From Oscillospiraceae bacterium (GTDB lineage Bacteria; Bacillota; Clostridia; Christensenellales; Aristaeellaceae), in contig JAIRSO010000066.1 of the NCBI GenBank assembly GCA_031255415.1, positions 24,163-88,162 of the forward strand: 64,000 bases of DNA, in the 5' to 3' direction. The translations under genes were made by a program, and so were the position numbers. The notes beneath the pieces are model-generated. The model did no database searches. It was not told the origin of the DNA and was given only the letters and a program-made list of their open reading frames with translations. This document shows positions 30,689 through 40,824 of the stretch, in pieces; the stretch's first letter is position 1; each line of letters begins with the position of its first letter.

Positions 30689-31285
30689 ATGGATAAGCAT
30701 CCCATTCAAAGCCTGATGTCCACGACGATGGAGAACATCAAGGACATGGTCGACGTTAACACGGTGGTGGGCGATCCGGTGACGGCAGGCGATGGCACGA
30801 CGATCATACCGATCTCGCGGGTGTCGTTCGGGTTTGTGTCGGGCGGCGGCGAGTATAACGCCTCGCGCGAGGATTCGGACGCGGGAGCCGGATCGGGGTA
30901 CTCGGGCGACGATATGCCATTCGCGGGAGGCACGGGCGCGGGCGTATCGGTGCATCCGATGGGGTTCCTGGTGGTCGGGCAGGGGCAGGTCAAGATGCTG
31001 CCCACGAACTACGCTACGCCTATCGACCGCGTTATGGAACTGCTTCCGCAGGTGATCGGCGAGGTGAAGGATATCTTCACGGACGACAGCCAGCACGCGG
31101 CGGGGAGCGTCTCGCAATCGACGGCCTCGCGTCCGCGTCACGGCAAGTCTATTCCTATTGAGGGGCGCACTATTGGTTCGGGGCTGGACGCGCAATTCGA
31201 CACAAAAGCCGGAGCGAACCTGAACGGTTCGACGAGCGCGGTATCCGACGGCGCGGGCGCGTCCGGCATAGGCAGGAACACATAA
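30689..31285 (+). CDS. ytfJ: GerW/YtfJ family sporulation protein
   Basis: VVGDPVTAGDGTTIIPISRVSFGFVSGGGEY, FAGGTGAGVSVHPMGFLVV. Confidence 0.93.
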   Translation: MDKHPIQSLMSTTMENIKDMVDVNTVVGDPVTAGDGTTIIPISRVSFGFVSGGGEYNASREDSDAGAGSGYSGDDMPFAGGTGAGVSVHPMGFLVVGQGQVKMLPTNYATPIDRVMELLPQVIGEVKDIFTDDSQHAAGSVSQSTASRPRHGKSIPIEGRTIGSGLDAQFDTKAGANLNGSTSAVSDGAGASGIGRNT

Positions 31286-31324
31286 CCGCAAAAGATTGAC
31301 AAGCTTCGCGCGCCATGATACGAT

Positions 31325-31700
31325 GTCACGCGAGTATGCTGAACGGTCGCATGCTGGTGCATGAGGAAAGTCCGAGCGCCATAGAGCGGGACGCAGGGTA
31401 ACGCCCTGTGGAGGCGACTCCAAGGAAAGTGCAACAGAAATAAACCGCCGCGCGCGGCGGCGCGAAAGAGCGCCGCCGCTTACGGCAAGGATGGAAAGGC
31501 GAGGTAAAAGCTCACCCGGGGGTTCGGCGACGAATCCCCGCTGTAAACCCCGTCCGGCGCAAGATTGATGGGGGCGTATGCGGTTGCTCGCCGCGCCCCG
31601 AGAATCGCTTGAGCCCGGCGGCAACGCCGGGCCTAGATAGATGACCGTTCAACGGCGCGTAAAAGCGCCCGGGACAGAACTCGGCTTATAGGCATACTCG
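31325..31700 (+). ncRNA. rnpB: RNase P RNA component
   Basis: GAGGAAAGTCCGAGCGCCATAGAGC near 5' end; AGATAGATGACCGTTC and ACAGAACTCGGCTTATAG near 3' end. Confidence 0.95.
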
Positions 31701-31755
31701 ATAGATTGGGTTCCCTTCGCTTCGCACGGTATCTTCCCCTGGGAACGCCCCCTCT

Positions 31756-31892
31756 GTCGCTTTGCGACATCTCCCCCTAGGGGGGCGACAAGGGGTGGTA
31801 CCTTCCTACGCGTCGCCTTCTCATGTTGGCGGAACGCACGGAGGGTACCACCCCTTGTCGCCTCCTTAGGGGGAGATGCCGCGAAGCGGCGG
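31756..31892. repeat. Large imperfect inverted repeat (possible MITE-like dispersed element)
   Basis: Left arm GCGACATCTCCCCCTAGGGGGGCGACAAGGGGTGGTACC pairs with right arm GGTACCACCCCTTGTCGCCTCCTTAGGGGGAGATGCCGC; ~43-bp arms with few mismatches, short loop. Confidence 0.85.
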
Positions 31893-31916
31893 ATCACGCC
31901 TACCCTCGCGAGCGTC

Positions 31917-32630
31917 TCATTTCACCCGGCGAAATGGACGCTCGTATCCGTCGAAGAACATCTTGAGCATCGCCCACGCTCCGGATATAAACGGCGGCAG
32001 ATCGTCGTCCAGATCCGCGCGCTCAGCCGCGCGCAGCCACTCCAGCGTCTCCGACCGCACGCGCCTCCCATACGGCGCGCACCCCGCGCAGCATATCCCT
32101 CCGTCGCGCGTCGATACCCTAAGCCCCGAGGCCGGAGTATCCCCTGCGATATCCTTACCGCACCGCGCGCATACGCGAATCGCCGGCGCGACTCCCTCGC
32201 CCCGCATCAGCATAAACAGGAACCGCGCCAGCAGTTCGTCCCCGGCGCGGCTGGAGTAAGCCAGCCTCCCCAGCGTCCTTTGCAATAACGCGAACAAATC
32301 GGGATCAGGCGCGGACGGCTGTATGATCCTCCCGCACGCGTCAAGCGCGTATGAAGCCAGCGTCAGCCGTTCGTAATCCTCCCGCAGCGGATAGAATCCC
32401 TCCGTCAGCTCGAACCCCGCTAGAGTCGCGCGCCCCGCGCTGATCGTCAAAGAGGCTTGACCCGTCGCGAACGGCTCGCCAGCCGCGCGCATGCGCGCCG
32501 TTGGCTTGCGGATACCGCGCGCCGCCGCGCTGATCATACCGTGATCGGGCGAGAATAACGTCAGCATGCGATCCCAATCCCGGTAATCGCTGCGGCGCAG
32601 TACGATGACCGTGGTATCCAGTTCCTGCAC
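31917..32630 (-). CDS. recO: DNA repair protein RecO
   Basis: TTVIVLRRSDYRDWDRMLTLFSPDHGMISAAARGIRKP; CARCGK zinc site. Confidence 0.93.
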   Translation of the reverse strand: MQELDTTVIVLRRSDYRDWDRMLTLFSPDHGMISAAARGIRKPTARMRAAGEPFATGQASLTISAGRATLAGFELTEGFYPLREDYERLTLASYALDACGRIIQPSAPDPDLFALLQRTLGRLAYSSRAGDELLARFLFMLMRGEGVAPAIRVCARCGKDIAGDTPASGLRVSTRDGGICCAGCAPYGRRVRSETLEWLRAAERADLDDDLPPFISGAWAMLKMFFDGYERPFRRVK

Positions 32631-32636
32631 GGCGGA

Positions 32637-33548
32637 TCAGCCGCGCTCCCGCGCGTAGCCCAGCGTGCGCAGATCGTCCGCGCGGTTGCGCCAATCCTCG
32701 CGCACCTTCACCCACAATTGTAACGATACGTGCGTCGCCAGCAGTTTTTCGATGTCCAGCCGCGCCTGCGTGCCGATCGCCTGCAGCATCCGCCCGTGCT
32801 TGCCCAGCACGATGCCCTTATGCGCGGCGCGCTCAACGTATATATTCGCGTGAATCTCCGTGAGCCCGGACGATATCTTCTCGACGCGCTGTACCTCCAC
32901 GCCTATGCCGTGCGGCACCTCCTCGCGTAGACGCGCCAGCGCCTTCTCGCGTATCAACTCCGCGCAGAGCATGTATTCCGGCTGGTCGGTGATCATGTCG
33001 TCGGGGAAGTACCTCGGTCCCTCCGGCATGCGCTCGAACAATAAGCCGCGCAGCGTGTCCACTCCGTCTCCAGTCATCGCGCTGAGCGGGAGCACCGCGT
33101 CATACTGATCGTATGGCGGCGCGTTGAACGACTGCAGATCCCGCGCGATCGTCTCGCGCGGCGCGCAGTCCGTCTTGTTCAGCACGAGTATCTTGGGCAG
33201 TTTCCGCTTGGCGAACTTCTCGATTATCGCGCGATCCTTCGGACCCACCGCGCCGCACGCCGCGACGATCACGATCGCGTCCGCGCCGGTCAGCGAGTCG
33301 TATGCCGCCGACTGCATGTATTCGCCCAGTTTGTTCCGAGCCTGCGTAAGTCCGGGAGTGTCCAGGAACACGATCTGCCCGCCAGGCATGGACATAACCC
33401 CTAGCACGCGGCTGCGGGTGGTCTGCGGCTTGTCCGACACGATCGCGACCTTCTCGCCCACCAGCGCGTTGAGCAGAGTCGACTTGCCGACGTTCGGCCT
33501 GCCCAGTATCGCCGCGAAACCCGAACGGTACCCGCCGTCACCGCTCAT
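32637..33548 (-). CDS. era: GTPase Era
   Basis: GYRSGFAAILGRPNVGKSTLLNALVG, LDTPGLTQARNKLG, NKTD, C-terminal KH region. Confidence 0.97.
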   Translation of the reverse strand: MSGDGGYRSGFAAILGRPNVGKSTLLNALVGEKVAIVSDKPQTTRSRVLGVMSMPGGQIVFLDTPGLTQARNKLGEYMQSAAYDSLTGADAIVIVAACGAVGPKDRAIIEKFAKRKLPKILVLNKTDCAPRETIARDLQSFNAPPYDQYDAVLPLSAMTGDGVDTLRGLLFERMPEGPRYFPDDMITDQPEYMLCAELIREKALARLREEVPHGIGVEVQRVEKISSGLTEIHANIYVERAAHKGIVLGKHGRMLQAIGTQARLDIEKLLATHVSLQLWVKVREDWRNRADDLRTLGYARERG

Positions 33549-33933
33549 CGGATTTATCCAGCGCGAACCGCGCGGGTAGAAAACCGCCCAGCGTCCCGCG
33601 CTCCACGCTCGTTCCGCTGGCTGTGATTATCTCCATATCGTCCGCGCCGAACTCGCGCAGAACCTGCAGACACGCGCCGCAGGGATAGGGCATTGTGCCC
33701 TCCGCCGCGACCGCTATCCTCGTAAACTCCATCGCGCCGCGCGACACCGCCAGCGCGACAGCCGCGCGCTCCGCGCATATCGATAAACCGTATGACGCGT
33801 TCTCAACGTTGCACGCCTTGAACAGCCGCCCGTCCTTCGACTCCAGGCACGCGCCGACCGCGTAGCCGGAGTAAGGGCAATACGACTGCTCGCGCGCCGA
33901 TTGAGCCTCCCTGATCAATATATTGTCGTCCAT
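33538..33933 (-). CDS. cdd: Cytidine deaminase
   Basis: CNVENASYGLSICAERAAVALA; PYPCGACLQVLREF. Confidence 0.95.
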   Translation of the reverse strand: MDDNILIREAQSAREQSYCPYSGYAVGACLESKDGRLFKACNVENASYGLSICAERAAVALAVSRGAMEFTRIAVAAEGTMPYPCGACLQVLREFGADDMEIITASGTSVERGTLGGFLPARFALDKSDER

Positions 33934-33948
33934 AACGATACCTGCCTG

Positions 33949-34461
33949 TCAATTTGTGCCGTCGCACTCGCAGTCGCGGGTCAGACCCAGATCAGCCATA
34001 GCCGATTCCTCCAGCGCGCGCATAGCGGCGCGCTCCTTCTTCCCGCAGTGATCGTATCCCAGCAAGTGGCATACCCCGTGCGCGAATAGATACCCAAGCT
34101 CCCGCTCCGGCGAGTGCCCGTATGCCCGCGCCTGATCCCGCACCTTATCCATACATATCACAACGTCTCCCAGCACGCGCAGACCCGTCTCCGGTTCCGT
34201 CAGCCGCCGCAGCCGCTGGGGATACTTCCTTGCCGTCCCGCCCGGGAACGCCTCGCCCGGAAAGGACAGCACGTCCGTCGCGCGATCCACCCCGCGATGC
34301 TCTCGGTTCACCCGCCGGATACCCGCCGCGTCCATGAAACATACGTCCACCGCGTACCGTCCGTCCAGCCCCTCGTGCGCCAGCAGCGATTCCGCTATCG
34401 ACTCCATCATCCCCATGGCGCTGGCGGACACGCCGCCCTCAACCCTTACCTTGACCGTCAT
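33949..34461 (-). CDS. ybeY: Endoribonuclease YbeY
   Basis: FMDAAGIRRVNREHRGVDRATDVLSFP; HGVCHLLGYDH. Confidence 0.95.
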   Translation of the reverse strand: MTVKVRVEGGVSASAMGMMESIAESLLAHEGLDGRYAVDVCFMDAAGIRRVNREHRGVDRATDVLSFPGEAFPGGTARKYPQRLRRLTEPETGLRVLGDVVICMDKVRDQARAYGHSPERELGYLFAHGVCHLLGYDHCGKKERAAMRALEESAMADLGLTRDCECDGTN

Positions 34462-36775
34462 CGGCGGGAGCCTCCTGTCCCGGCGGCAGTTCCGATACCG
34501 TCTCGCCGCCTGTATCCAGGGCGGGATACTCGATCCGCTGATGATACAATCCCGCCAGCGCCTCGCAGAACACCTTGCACACCGTGCTCACGTCCTTGAA
34601 CCGCAGCGGCGTATCGTCCATCTGTCCATCCTGTACCTTCTGGCGGACGACCGCCTGCACCGTCTGCTCGATCTTTTTCGCGGACGGCTGCGCGGTCGCG
34701 CGTACCGCCGCCTCGACGGAATCCGCCAGCATCAGCACGGCGGCCTCCCTCGTACGCGGACGCGGCTGATTGTACCTGAAGCGCGAGATCCGCGCGGCGT
34801 CGCCGTCCCGCTCGCGCGCCTTGTTATAGAAATAGAGCACCGGGGTGTCGCCGTGATGCTGGGATATCATATCGACGACCTGCCGGGGCAGACGATGCCT
34901 TTGCGCCAGCGCCGCGCCCTCGGCCACGTGAGCCATGATAAGCTGCGCGGAGGCGTAAGGGTCCATAGAGTCGTGGGGGTTGTCGGCAAGCTGATTCTCC
35001 TTGAAATACTGCGGGTGCGGCAGTTTGCCTATATCATGATAATATGCGCCGACGCGCACCAGCAGACCGTTGGCGCCGATAGCGTCCGCCGCCGCCTCGC
35101 CGATGTTCGCTACCATCAGCGAGTGCTGGTACGTGCCGGGAGCCTCCATCATCAGCCGCTGGAGCAGAGGCTGGTTGGGATTGGCTAGCTCTATGAGCCT
35201 GGCCGGCGTGACTACGTTGAACGCCCACTCCAGCACCGGCGCGAACCCCAGCGCCGCCAGCGCCGCCAGCAGTCCGCCGCCGCACGCGAGCAGCGCCTCG
35301 GAGAGTATCGACGACATGCTGTTGTTCGTAATGAACCCCAAAGCGAACATGCCGACCATATTGAACAGCGCGACATACGCGCCCGCGAACAGCGTCGTGA
35401 CGCGTTTGGATCGACCCGACATAACGAATATGCCCAGCGTGCCGCCCAGCATCCCCTGCGTTATCACGCGCGGCATCTGCTGCGCGAACGAACCCGCGCC
35501 TCGAGGCAGACATCCCAATAGCACGCATAGGAAAACGTTGAACGCGAAACCCGTTTGAGGCGATATCAGCGCGGCGGCTAACAGCGCGCCCAGCGCGAGC
35601 GGCGCTAGGTTCGGGGATATACCCTGCAGAGCCAGAGTAGCGCCGATCGTTATCAGCGCCAGAGTCGCAAGCAGAATCAGCTGCCTGGGCTGGCCTAACA
35701 GCTGTCTGTCAAACATCCGCAGGTACAGTATGAACACCATCAGCGTCAGCCCCACCAGCAGGCACACGCCGCCCAGCAGAGCGCGGTCTACAGGCCGCCC
35801 GCGCAGCATGCCCAGATCGTTCAGCAGTTTGATTTGATCCGCCGTCACGCGGTTTCCCGCAAGCACGATGTTCTGCCCCTGCTTGTAGTAAACCGGCTCG
35901 ACCGACTGGCGCGCTTCCTCGCGCCGCTGTTCGATCTCCTCCTGATTGAGGATCATGTTGGGCTGGATACTCGCGCGGATGGCGGGCATAGCGATGTTGT
36001 AGCATACGTCCAGAGGCATGTTGACGCTCAGTTGGCGCTGGATGCGGGAGACCGCGCCGTCGGTCTGGCCTTCGACGATCATAGCGTCCATGGCGTCGGA
36101 GAGCGCGCGCCGCGCCTGATCCGCCGCGTCCGCCAACTCCTGCGCCGACAGCCCCAGCAGTATCGTGGTCTGCCATGTGCTAAGGCTTAAGTCCGGGATA
36201 TATTTAGCCGCAGCGTCGTACTGCCCGCGCTGAAGCACGCCGTCGGGAGCGCGCGTCACCGCCGGACGCGCCGTAGCCGGAGGCGGCGTCGATCCGTCCG
36301 GAGCCGCGTCGCCCGCCTCCTCTATGTTCGCCTGTCCCGGCTCGGCGGACTCCGGCGCGGGAGGCGTATACGGCAGGGAGAACGAGCCGGTTCCATACTT
36401 CAGCGCCTCGCCGAACGCGCGCGCTTCCTCCAGTTGAACGAATATCGCGTCCAGCCGCGCCAGCGACTTCTCCCTCGCCCCGGCGGCCTCCATATAGCTG
36501 GGCGCGACCGCGGCTGCGGCGCGCTCGCGGTTGGCGTTCGTGGCGGCCTCGTCCAGTATATCCTTGTTAGCCGCTATGGTTTGGGGAGCGATGTCCCCAG
36601 CGCGTAAATCAAACTGCTTAGGCGACGACGACAGCGCGATGACGGCGGTCACGGCTACATACGCCGCGGCTCCAATCAGCGCGCACAAAACCGCGCTGCC
36701 CGTCAGCAGACGCTTTAACGCGCGCGATATACCGAGCCAGCCGGCATTGCCGCCGTTACCGTCCTCCACGATCAC
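34439..36775 (-). CDS. 7TM receptor with HDIG hydrolase domain (PgpH-like)
   Basis: Extracellular N-domain, TM cluster, GTYQHSLMVANIGEAAADAIGAN and YYHDIGKLPHPQYFKENQ. Confidence 0.93.
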   Translation of the reverse strand: MIVEDGNGGNAGWLGISRALKRLLTGSAVLCALIGAAAYVAVTAVIALSSSPKQFDLRAGDIAPQTIAANKDILDEAATNANRERAAAAVAPSYMEAAGAREKSLARLDAIFVQLEEARAFGEALKYGTGSFSLPYTPPAPESAEPGQANIEEAGDAAPDGSTPPPATARPAVTRAPDGVLQRGQYDAAAKYIPDLSLSTWQTTILLGLSAQELADAADQARRALSDAMDAMIVEGQTDGAVSRIQRQLSVNMPLDVCYNIAMPAIRASIQPNMILNQEEIEQRREEARQSVEPVYYKQGQNIVLAGNRVTADQIKLLNDLGMLRGRPVDRALLGGVCLLVGLTLMVFILYLRMFDRQLLGQPRQLILLATLALITIGATLALQGISPNLAPLALGALLAAALISPQTGFAFNVFLCVLLGCLPRGAGSFAQQMPRVITQGMLGGTLGIFVMSGRSKRVTTLFAGAYVALFNMVGMFALGFITNNSMSSILSEALLACGGGLLAALAALGFAPVLEWAFNVVTPARLIELANPNQPLLQRLMMEAPGTYQHSLMVANIGEAAADAIGANGLLVRVGAYYHDIGKLPHPQYFKENQLADNPHDSMDPYASAQLIMAHVAEGAALAQRHRLPRQVVDMISQHHGDTPVLYFYNKARERDGDAARISRFRYNQPRPRTREAAVLMLADSVEAAVRATAQPSAKKIEQTVQAVVRQKVQDGQMDDTPLRFKDVSTVCKVFCEALAGLYHQRIEYPALDTGGETVSELPPGQEAPADDGQGKG

Positions 36776-37866
36776 CCCTCCCGTCTGCGGCGTTCGTATT
36801 TCTCATACGCCTTGACCACCGCCTGCACCAGCTCATGGCGCACCACGTCCCTATGCGTCAGGTATGATATCCCTATCCCGTTCACCCCGCGCAGAGCCTC
36901 CACGGCCTCCACCAGCCCCGAGCGCTTCCCGTGCGGCAGATCGATCTGCGTAACGTCCCCGGTTATGACCATCCGCGATCCCAAACCCATCCGAGTGAGG
37001 AACATCTTCATCTGTTCGCCCGTCGTGTTCTGCGCCTCGTCGAGCACGACGAACGCGTCGGACAGCGTGCGTCCGCGCATGTACGCCAGCGGCGCGACCT
37101 CGACGGTTCCCCTCTCCGCCAGTTTCTGGTACGACTCAACGCCCAGCAGATCGTACATCGCGTCGTACAGCGGGCGCAGGTACGGATCGACCTTCTGCGC
37201 CAGATCGCCGGGCAGGAAACCCAGTTTCTCGCCGGCCTCGACGGCGGGTCGGGTTAATATGATCCGCTCGACCTCCTTATTGCGCAGAGCCAGAGAGGCC
37301 ATTGCCATAGCCAGGTATGTCTTGCCGGTGCCCGCCGGGCCGATCGCGAACACCATGCGCTGGCTTCGCATCGCCTGGACGTACTGCTTCTGCCCCAACG
37401 TGCGGCTGGTCACGGGCTTGCCCCTGTGCGTGATCGTTATCACGTCTGAGAGTATCTCTTCCAGCCTGTCCAACTGTCCCTCGCGCGCGAGCGACACGGC
37501 GTAGCGTATCCGCGCGCGGTCTATAGGTTCGCGCTTGCGCTGCATCTCAAGCGCTTTATTGAGCACCGACGAAGCCAGCGACACGGCCTGTTCCGATCCG
37601 GTGAACGTCAATTCCTCGCCGCGCAGCGCGACCGCTGCGCCTGTCTCCTGTTCCAGCGCGCGGATATTCTCGTCGTTTACTCCGAAAAGCTGGAGCGCCT
37701 GATCCAGGTTGTCCACGTCCAGCCTCACGCTTATCGATTCGGGCAAAGCATCCGCCTCCGCACCTTTGATACGCTCCGTCCCGTCGACCGCTTCCCGCAG
37801 CGCCGGACGATCCCCGTCTTCGCGCCGACCCGCCGCGTCCAAGCGGGCGCGCGGCTTAGCGGTCAT
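36772..37866 (-). CDS. PhoH family protein
   Basis: [62 protein letters not shown]. Confidence 0.95.
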   Translation of the reverse strand: MTAKPRARLDAAGRREDGDRPALREAVDGTERIKGAEADALPESISVRLDVDNLDQALQLFGVNDENIRALEQETGAAVALRGEELTFTGSEQAVSLASSVLNKALEMQRKREPIDRARIRYAVSLAREGQLDRLEEILSDVITITHRGKPVTSRTLGQKQYVQAMRSQRMVFAIGPAGTGKTYLAMAMASLALRNKEVERIILTRPAVEAGEKLGFLPGDLAQKVDPYLRPLYDAMYDLLGVESYQKLAERGTVEVAPLAYMRGRTLSDAFVVLDEAQNTTGEQMKMFLTRMGLGSRMVITGDVTQIDLPHGKRSGLVEAVEALRGVNGIGISYLTHRDVVRHELVQAVVKAYEKYERRRREG

Positions 37867-39020
37867 TTGGCGATATTCTCCAGCACCTCCAATGTAAGAT
37901 GCGCCTTTATGCCGGGATTCATCCCCGATTCGGAGCTATTATCTATAATACTATATTCTACCCATTTGTCAATAATGGGCTTATCAAGTCCGGCGGCTTC
38001 GCGCGCCAACCTCAACGCGGCGAGAGCGGCCTCCTGCTTAACGTCCTCCTCGGCGCGCGGCCTGGATTCCAGCGCGACGGGCGCGTATTCCTCCAGCCGC
38101 ACCCACAGCGGCAGAACCGCGCCTATCAATACCGCGCGCGCCTGCGCGTCTACCGCTTGCGCGCCGTCGAAATCAGGCGCGGGATCCGGCGACCACTCCC
38201 CCCACGGCGTTACGAACACCTTGCGCGAGATAGGCTCGCCGTCGGGTACGGACGCGATTTCCGCCATCGGAACGATCGCCTCCGCCGTGTACCATACCCG
38301 CGCTATAGCCTCTCCCCTCGCGGCTACGGGATTCGTCGATCCCCCCCACCCGCGTTCCTCGCCCTTTATCAGCAGCTGGCCTTTGCGCACCGCGTCGCCC
38401 TGCTTGACCCGCGCCGCGCCCGCCGCCACCCGCATCGACTCTATCACCCCGTCCCGCGACGCGTATATATCCCTGGGTTGATCGGACAAATCCGACTCCG
38501 CGCGCGGCGCGCCCTGCACGCAGTATACCTTAAGCCGCACCCCGTCCAGCGATACGCTCACCCACGCCAGCCCGCTGAGCCTGCGGCTCAGCAGCGCGCG
38601 CAGTTCTTCAACGTCGATGTTCATGCTGAATCGGCCCGGCGTGATCTCGTTCTCCAGCAAAGCCCGGCGCACCTCGCCCAGATACGGCCCCGCGCCGTGA
38701 ATCTGTATCGACCAAACGCAGTTGCACATGTACCAAGCCACCGCTAGGAACACTATCACCCCTGCCGCCAGCGCGGCGCGCCTCCACGCGAAATCGCGCA
38801 GCCGGGGCAGTCCCGTCACCTTGCGGACGGTCAGCTTCCAGTCGTATTTTTTAGCCAGCGCCTTTATATGTTTGAACTGGCTGGAGGCTACCGCCGCCGT
38901 TATGACGCGCACCCTCGGGCGCCGCACATCCGATAGTATTACGCCCGTATCCACGCACTGGTTCAGCAGACGCTCCAGCGACAGCCCCTCAACGGCAAAC
39001 CGCACGGTACCGCCGTACAT
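37863..39020 (-). CDS. yqfD: Sporulation protein YqfD
   Basis: RFAVEGLSLERLLNQCVDTGV; followed by yqfC; family-like architecture. Confidence 0.88.
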   Translation of the reverse strand: MYGGTVRFAVEGLSLERLLNQCVDTGVILSDVRRPRVRVITAAVASSQFKHIKALAKKYDWKLTVRKVTGLPRLRDFAWRRAALAAGVIVFLAVAWYMCNCVWSIQIHGAGPYLGEVRRALLENEITPGRFSMNIDVEELRALLSRRLSGLAWVSVSLDGVRLKVYCVQGAPRAESDLSDQPRDIYASRDGVIESMRVAAGAARVKQGDAVRKGQLLIKGEERGWGGSTNPVAARGEAIARVWYTAEAIVPMAEIASVPDGEPISRKVFVTPWGEWSPDPAPDFDGAQAVDAQARAVLIGAVLPLWVRLEEYAPVALESRPRAEEDVKQEAALAALRLAREAAGLDKPIIDKWVEYSIIDNSSESGMNPGIKAHLTLEVLENIAK

Positions 39021-39023
39021 ATT

Positions 39024-39350
39024 CTATCGCTCCTTATCCGCGCGGCAGCGCGAACCAGCCGCGCCGGTCTCCGGCGCGCCGTCGAAACATATGGTCTGGA
39101 TCTCGCCGCGCAGCATCATATCGTGACGGCCCATGCGCGCCAGCGACAGATCGCTGCCCAGTATGGTCAGCGTTCCCAGGCCGGTGCGCATGCGAATCCG
39201 GGTCGAGCCGTACTCCAGCGCGCCGTGATGGTTCTCCAGCGTCATGCTGCTGTTGCCATGCAACACCAAGCGCGGCAAACCCAGCACTACGTCTTCCGGC
39301 AAACCCAGCTGCTGCGCGTGGCGGATCGTCCGGCGTTTACCTTTGCGCAT
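39024..39350 (-). CDS. yqfC: YqfC family protein
   Basis: LGLPEDVVLGLPRLVLHGNSSMTLENHHGALEY; directly upstream of yqfD. Confidence 0.85.
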   Translation of the reverse strand: MRKGKRRTIRHAQQLGLPEDVVLGLPRLVLHGNSSMTLENHHGALEYGSTRIRMRTGLGTLTILGSDLSLARMGRHDMMLRGEIQTICFDGAPETGAAGSRCRADKER

Positions 39351-39519
39351 GCCCCGCTCCCCTCACGCTGGCGCGCGCACGCGCGCGGCGGTAATTTAGG
39401 TATTAGGTATACTCTATGGCGGTTCGCGGAAAAGCATGTCATCTGATGCGGGCACGTCCGCCGGACGGCGCGCATATCTATATGCCGGAGTATACTTTAC
39501 ATCAACCGGAGGATTATGT

Positions 39520-39807
39520 ATGACCGCGTCAGCCGTATCGCACTGCGCCGCTAACGCCTGCCCGCCCGAAGCCGGCGAGTTGTTCGAGGGTTTGCTGGAC
39601 GGCTTCGCCCTGTTGCAGAACGGCGCGGCCTCGTATGTCTACGCTCTATGCGGCGCGCTGTCAAACGGCATTGATTACAGCCCGTCCGCCGGGCGTACGC
39701 TCGAGCTTAACCAACTCGCGCTGGAAGCCATGACCCACGCCGCCGGAATGGCCTCGTCCATAGGCCGATCCGTCTGCTGTATAACGCATTATATTACAGA
39801 TGTATGA
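39520..39807 (+). CDS. Hypothetical small protein
   Basis: ORF with GGAGGA upstream of ATG; no family recognised. Confidence 0.35.
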   Translation: MTASAVSHCAANACPPEAGELFEGLLDGFALLQNGAASYVYALCGALSNGIDYSPSAGRTLELNQLALEAMTHAAGMASSIGRSVCCITHYITDV

Positions 39808-39835
39808 CGGACAATGATGGTCACGGAACGCTTAT

Positions 39836-40046
39836 TTATCCACAACTGAAGCGGGGTTGTTGATAAGTTTGTGGATAACGGTTCGTTTCCATCCACATAG
39901 AGGCTTGGACTGTGCACAACGCGGTGGATTCGGTGATAAAATCCATTGTTTACGGGATGTTTGGCAAGCTGGTTATCCACAGCGCGCGGCAGGCGGGTTA
40001 TCAACATAGAGCGCGCGTCATATTTTCTTAAAATATTACCGCATAC
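39836..40046. other. DnaA-box cluster with adjacent AT-rich stretch (oriC-like or DnaA-titration site)
   Basis: Perfect TTATCCACA at 39836-39844 (+), 39870-39878 (-), 39973-39981 (+); TTATCAACA at 39858-39866 (-) and 39998-40006 (+); AT-rich TCATATTTTCTTAAAATATTACCGCAT at about 40019-40045. Confidence 0.7.
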
Positions 40047-40152
40047 GCGCGCAATCGCGGGATGATTCTGTCGGATGGCCTCGTTTATTGAGTGAAGTTT
40101 CAAACGCGGATCGCATACGCGGACAAGGCTCCCCCCTCTTTCCGAGCGCGCG

Positions 40153-40187
40153 CGGCGGACCCCCTCCCGCCGCGTGTTTTTTTTCGC
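40153..40187 (+). terminator. Hairpin with T-run
   Basis: CGCGGCGG-N-CCGCCGCG followed by TTTTTTTT. Confidence 0.55.
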
Positions 40188-40284
40188 GATAATAGAATGT
40201 TTTTTTGGAAAAGCCGGGATGAAAGAAGGATTCCCGAGCGTTGTATGATTGAAGTTTCTAAGACGCAGCGAGATCGCTGTAGAG

Positions 40285-40318
40285 CCGGCGCGAACCCCTC
40301 CGCGCCGGTGTTTATTTT
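40285..40318 (+). terminator. Hairpin with T-run just upstream of the ferritin-like gene
   Basis: CCGGCGCG-aacccctc-CGCGCCGG then tgTTTATTTTT; ends 18 nt before ATG 40336. Confidence 0.65.
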
Positions 40319-40335
40319 TGGTTAGGAGTCTGCGC

Positions 40336-40806
40336 ATGGCGGATCATGAATCCGGTTGGGTAGTCAACGCCATTGAAGTGGCGCGCGAGATAGAGCGGCG
40401 CGGGATCGCGCTGTATAAACGCGCGTCGCGCGTAGCGTCCGCGGAGGAGCTGCGCGCTCTGTTACTGCGCCTGATGGATGAGGAAACGACGCACCTTAAC
40501 TATTTTGAGTCGCTGGCTGATACGCGCGCGCGACTTGACGAAACGTCCGGATCGCTCGCGTCCGCGCTTGCGGCGGAGGCGTATCTCCCCGGAGGACTGA
40601 TGCAGATGGCGGGCGAGGGCGCGTTCGAGTCCGCGGATAAATTGCTGGACGCGGCTATCAAAGCAGAGAACGATTCCATTGAGTTTTACGGGAAACTAGC
40701 CGGCAGCGCGCCGGACGACGTCCGCGCGCGGATCGAGGAGATTCTGGATCAGGAACGCGCGCATCTTTCGGAATTGACCGGATGGAAGCAGGGAAACGCT
40801 AACTAA
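40336..40806 (+). CDS. Ferritin-like/rubrerythrin-type diiron protein
   Basis: AIEVAREIERRGIALYKRAS, LMDEETTHLNYFE, AENDSIEFYGKLA, ILDQERAHLSEL. Confidence 0.85.
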   Translation: MADHESGWVVNAIEVAREIERRGIALYKRASRVASAEELRALLLRLMDEETTHLNYFESLADTRARLDETSGSLASALAAEAYLPGGLMQMAGEGAFESADKLLDAAIKAENDSIEFYGKLAGSAPDDVRARIEEILDQERAHLSELTGWKQGNAN

Positions 40807-40824
40807 ATTGCGTCCGCGCGCGCC

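Noticed and set aside
39911-39919. TGTGCACAA and CCATCCACA as additional DnaA boxes
   Set aside because: Two mismatches from the consensus; not counted in the cluster.
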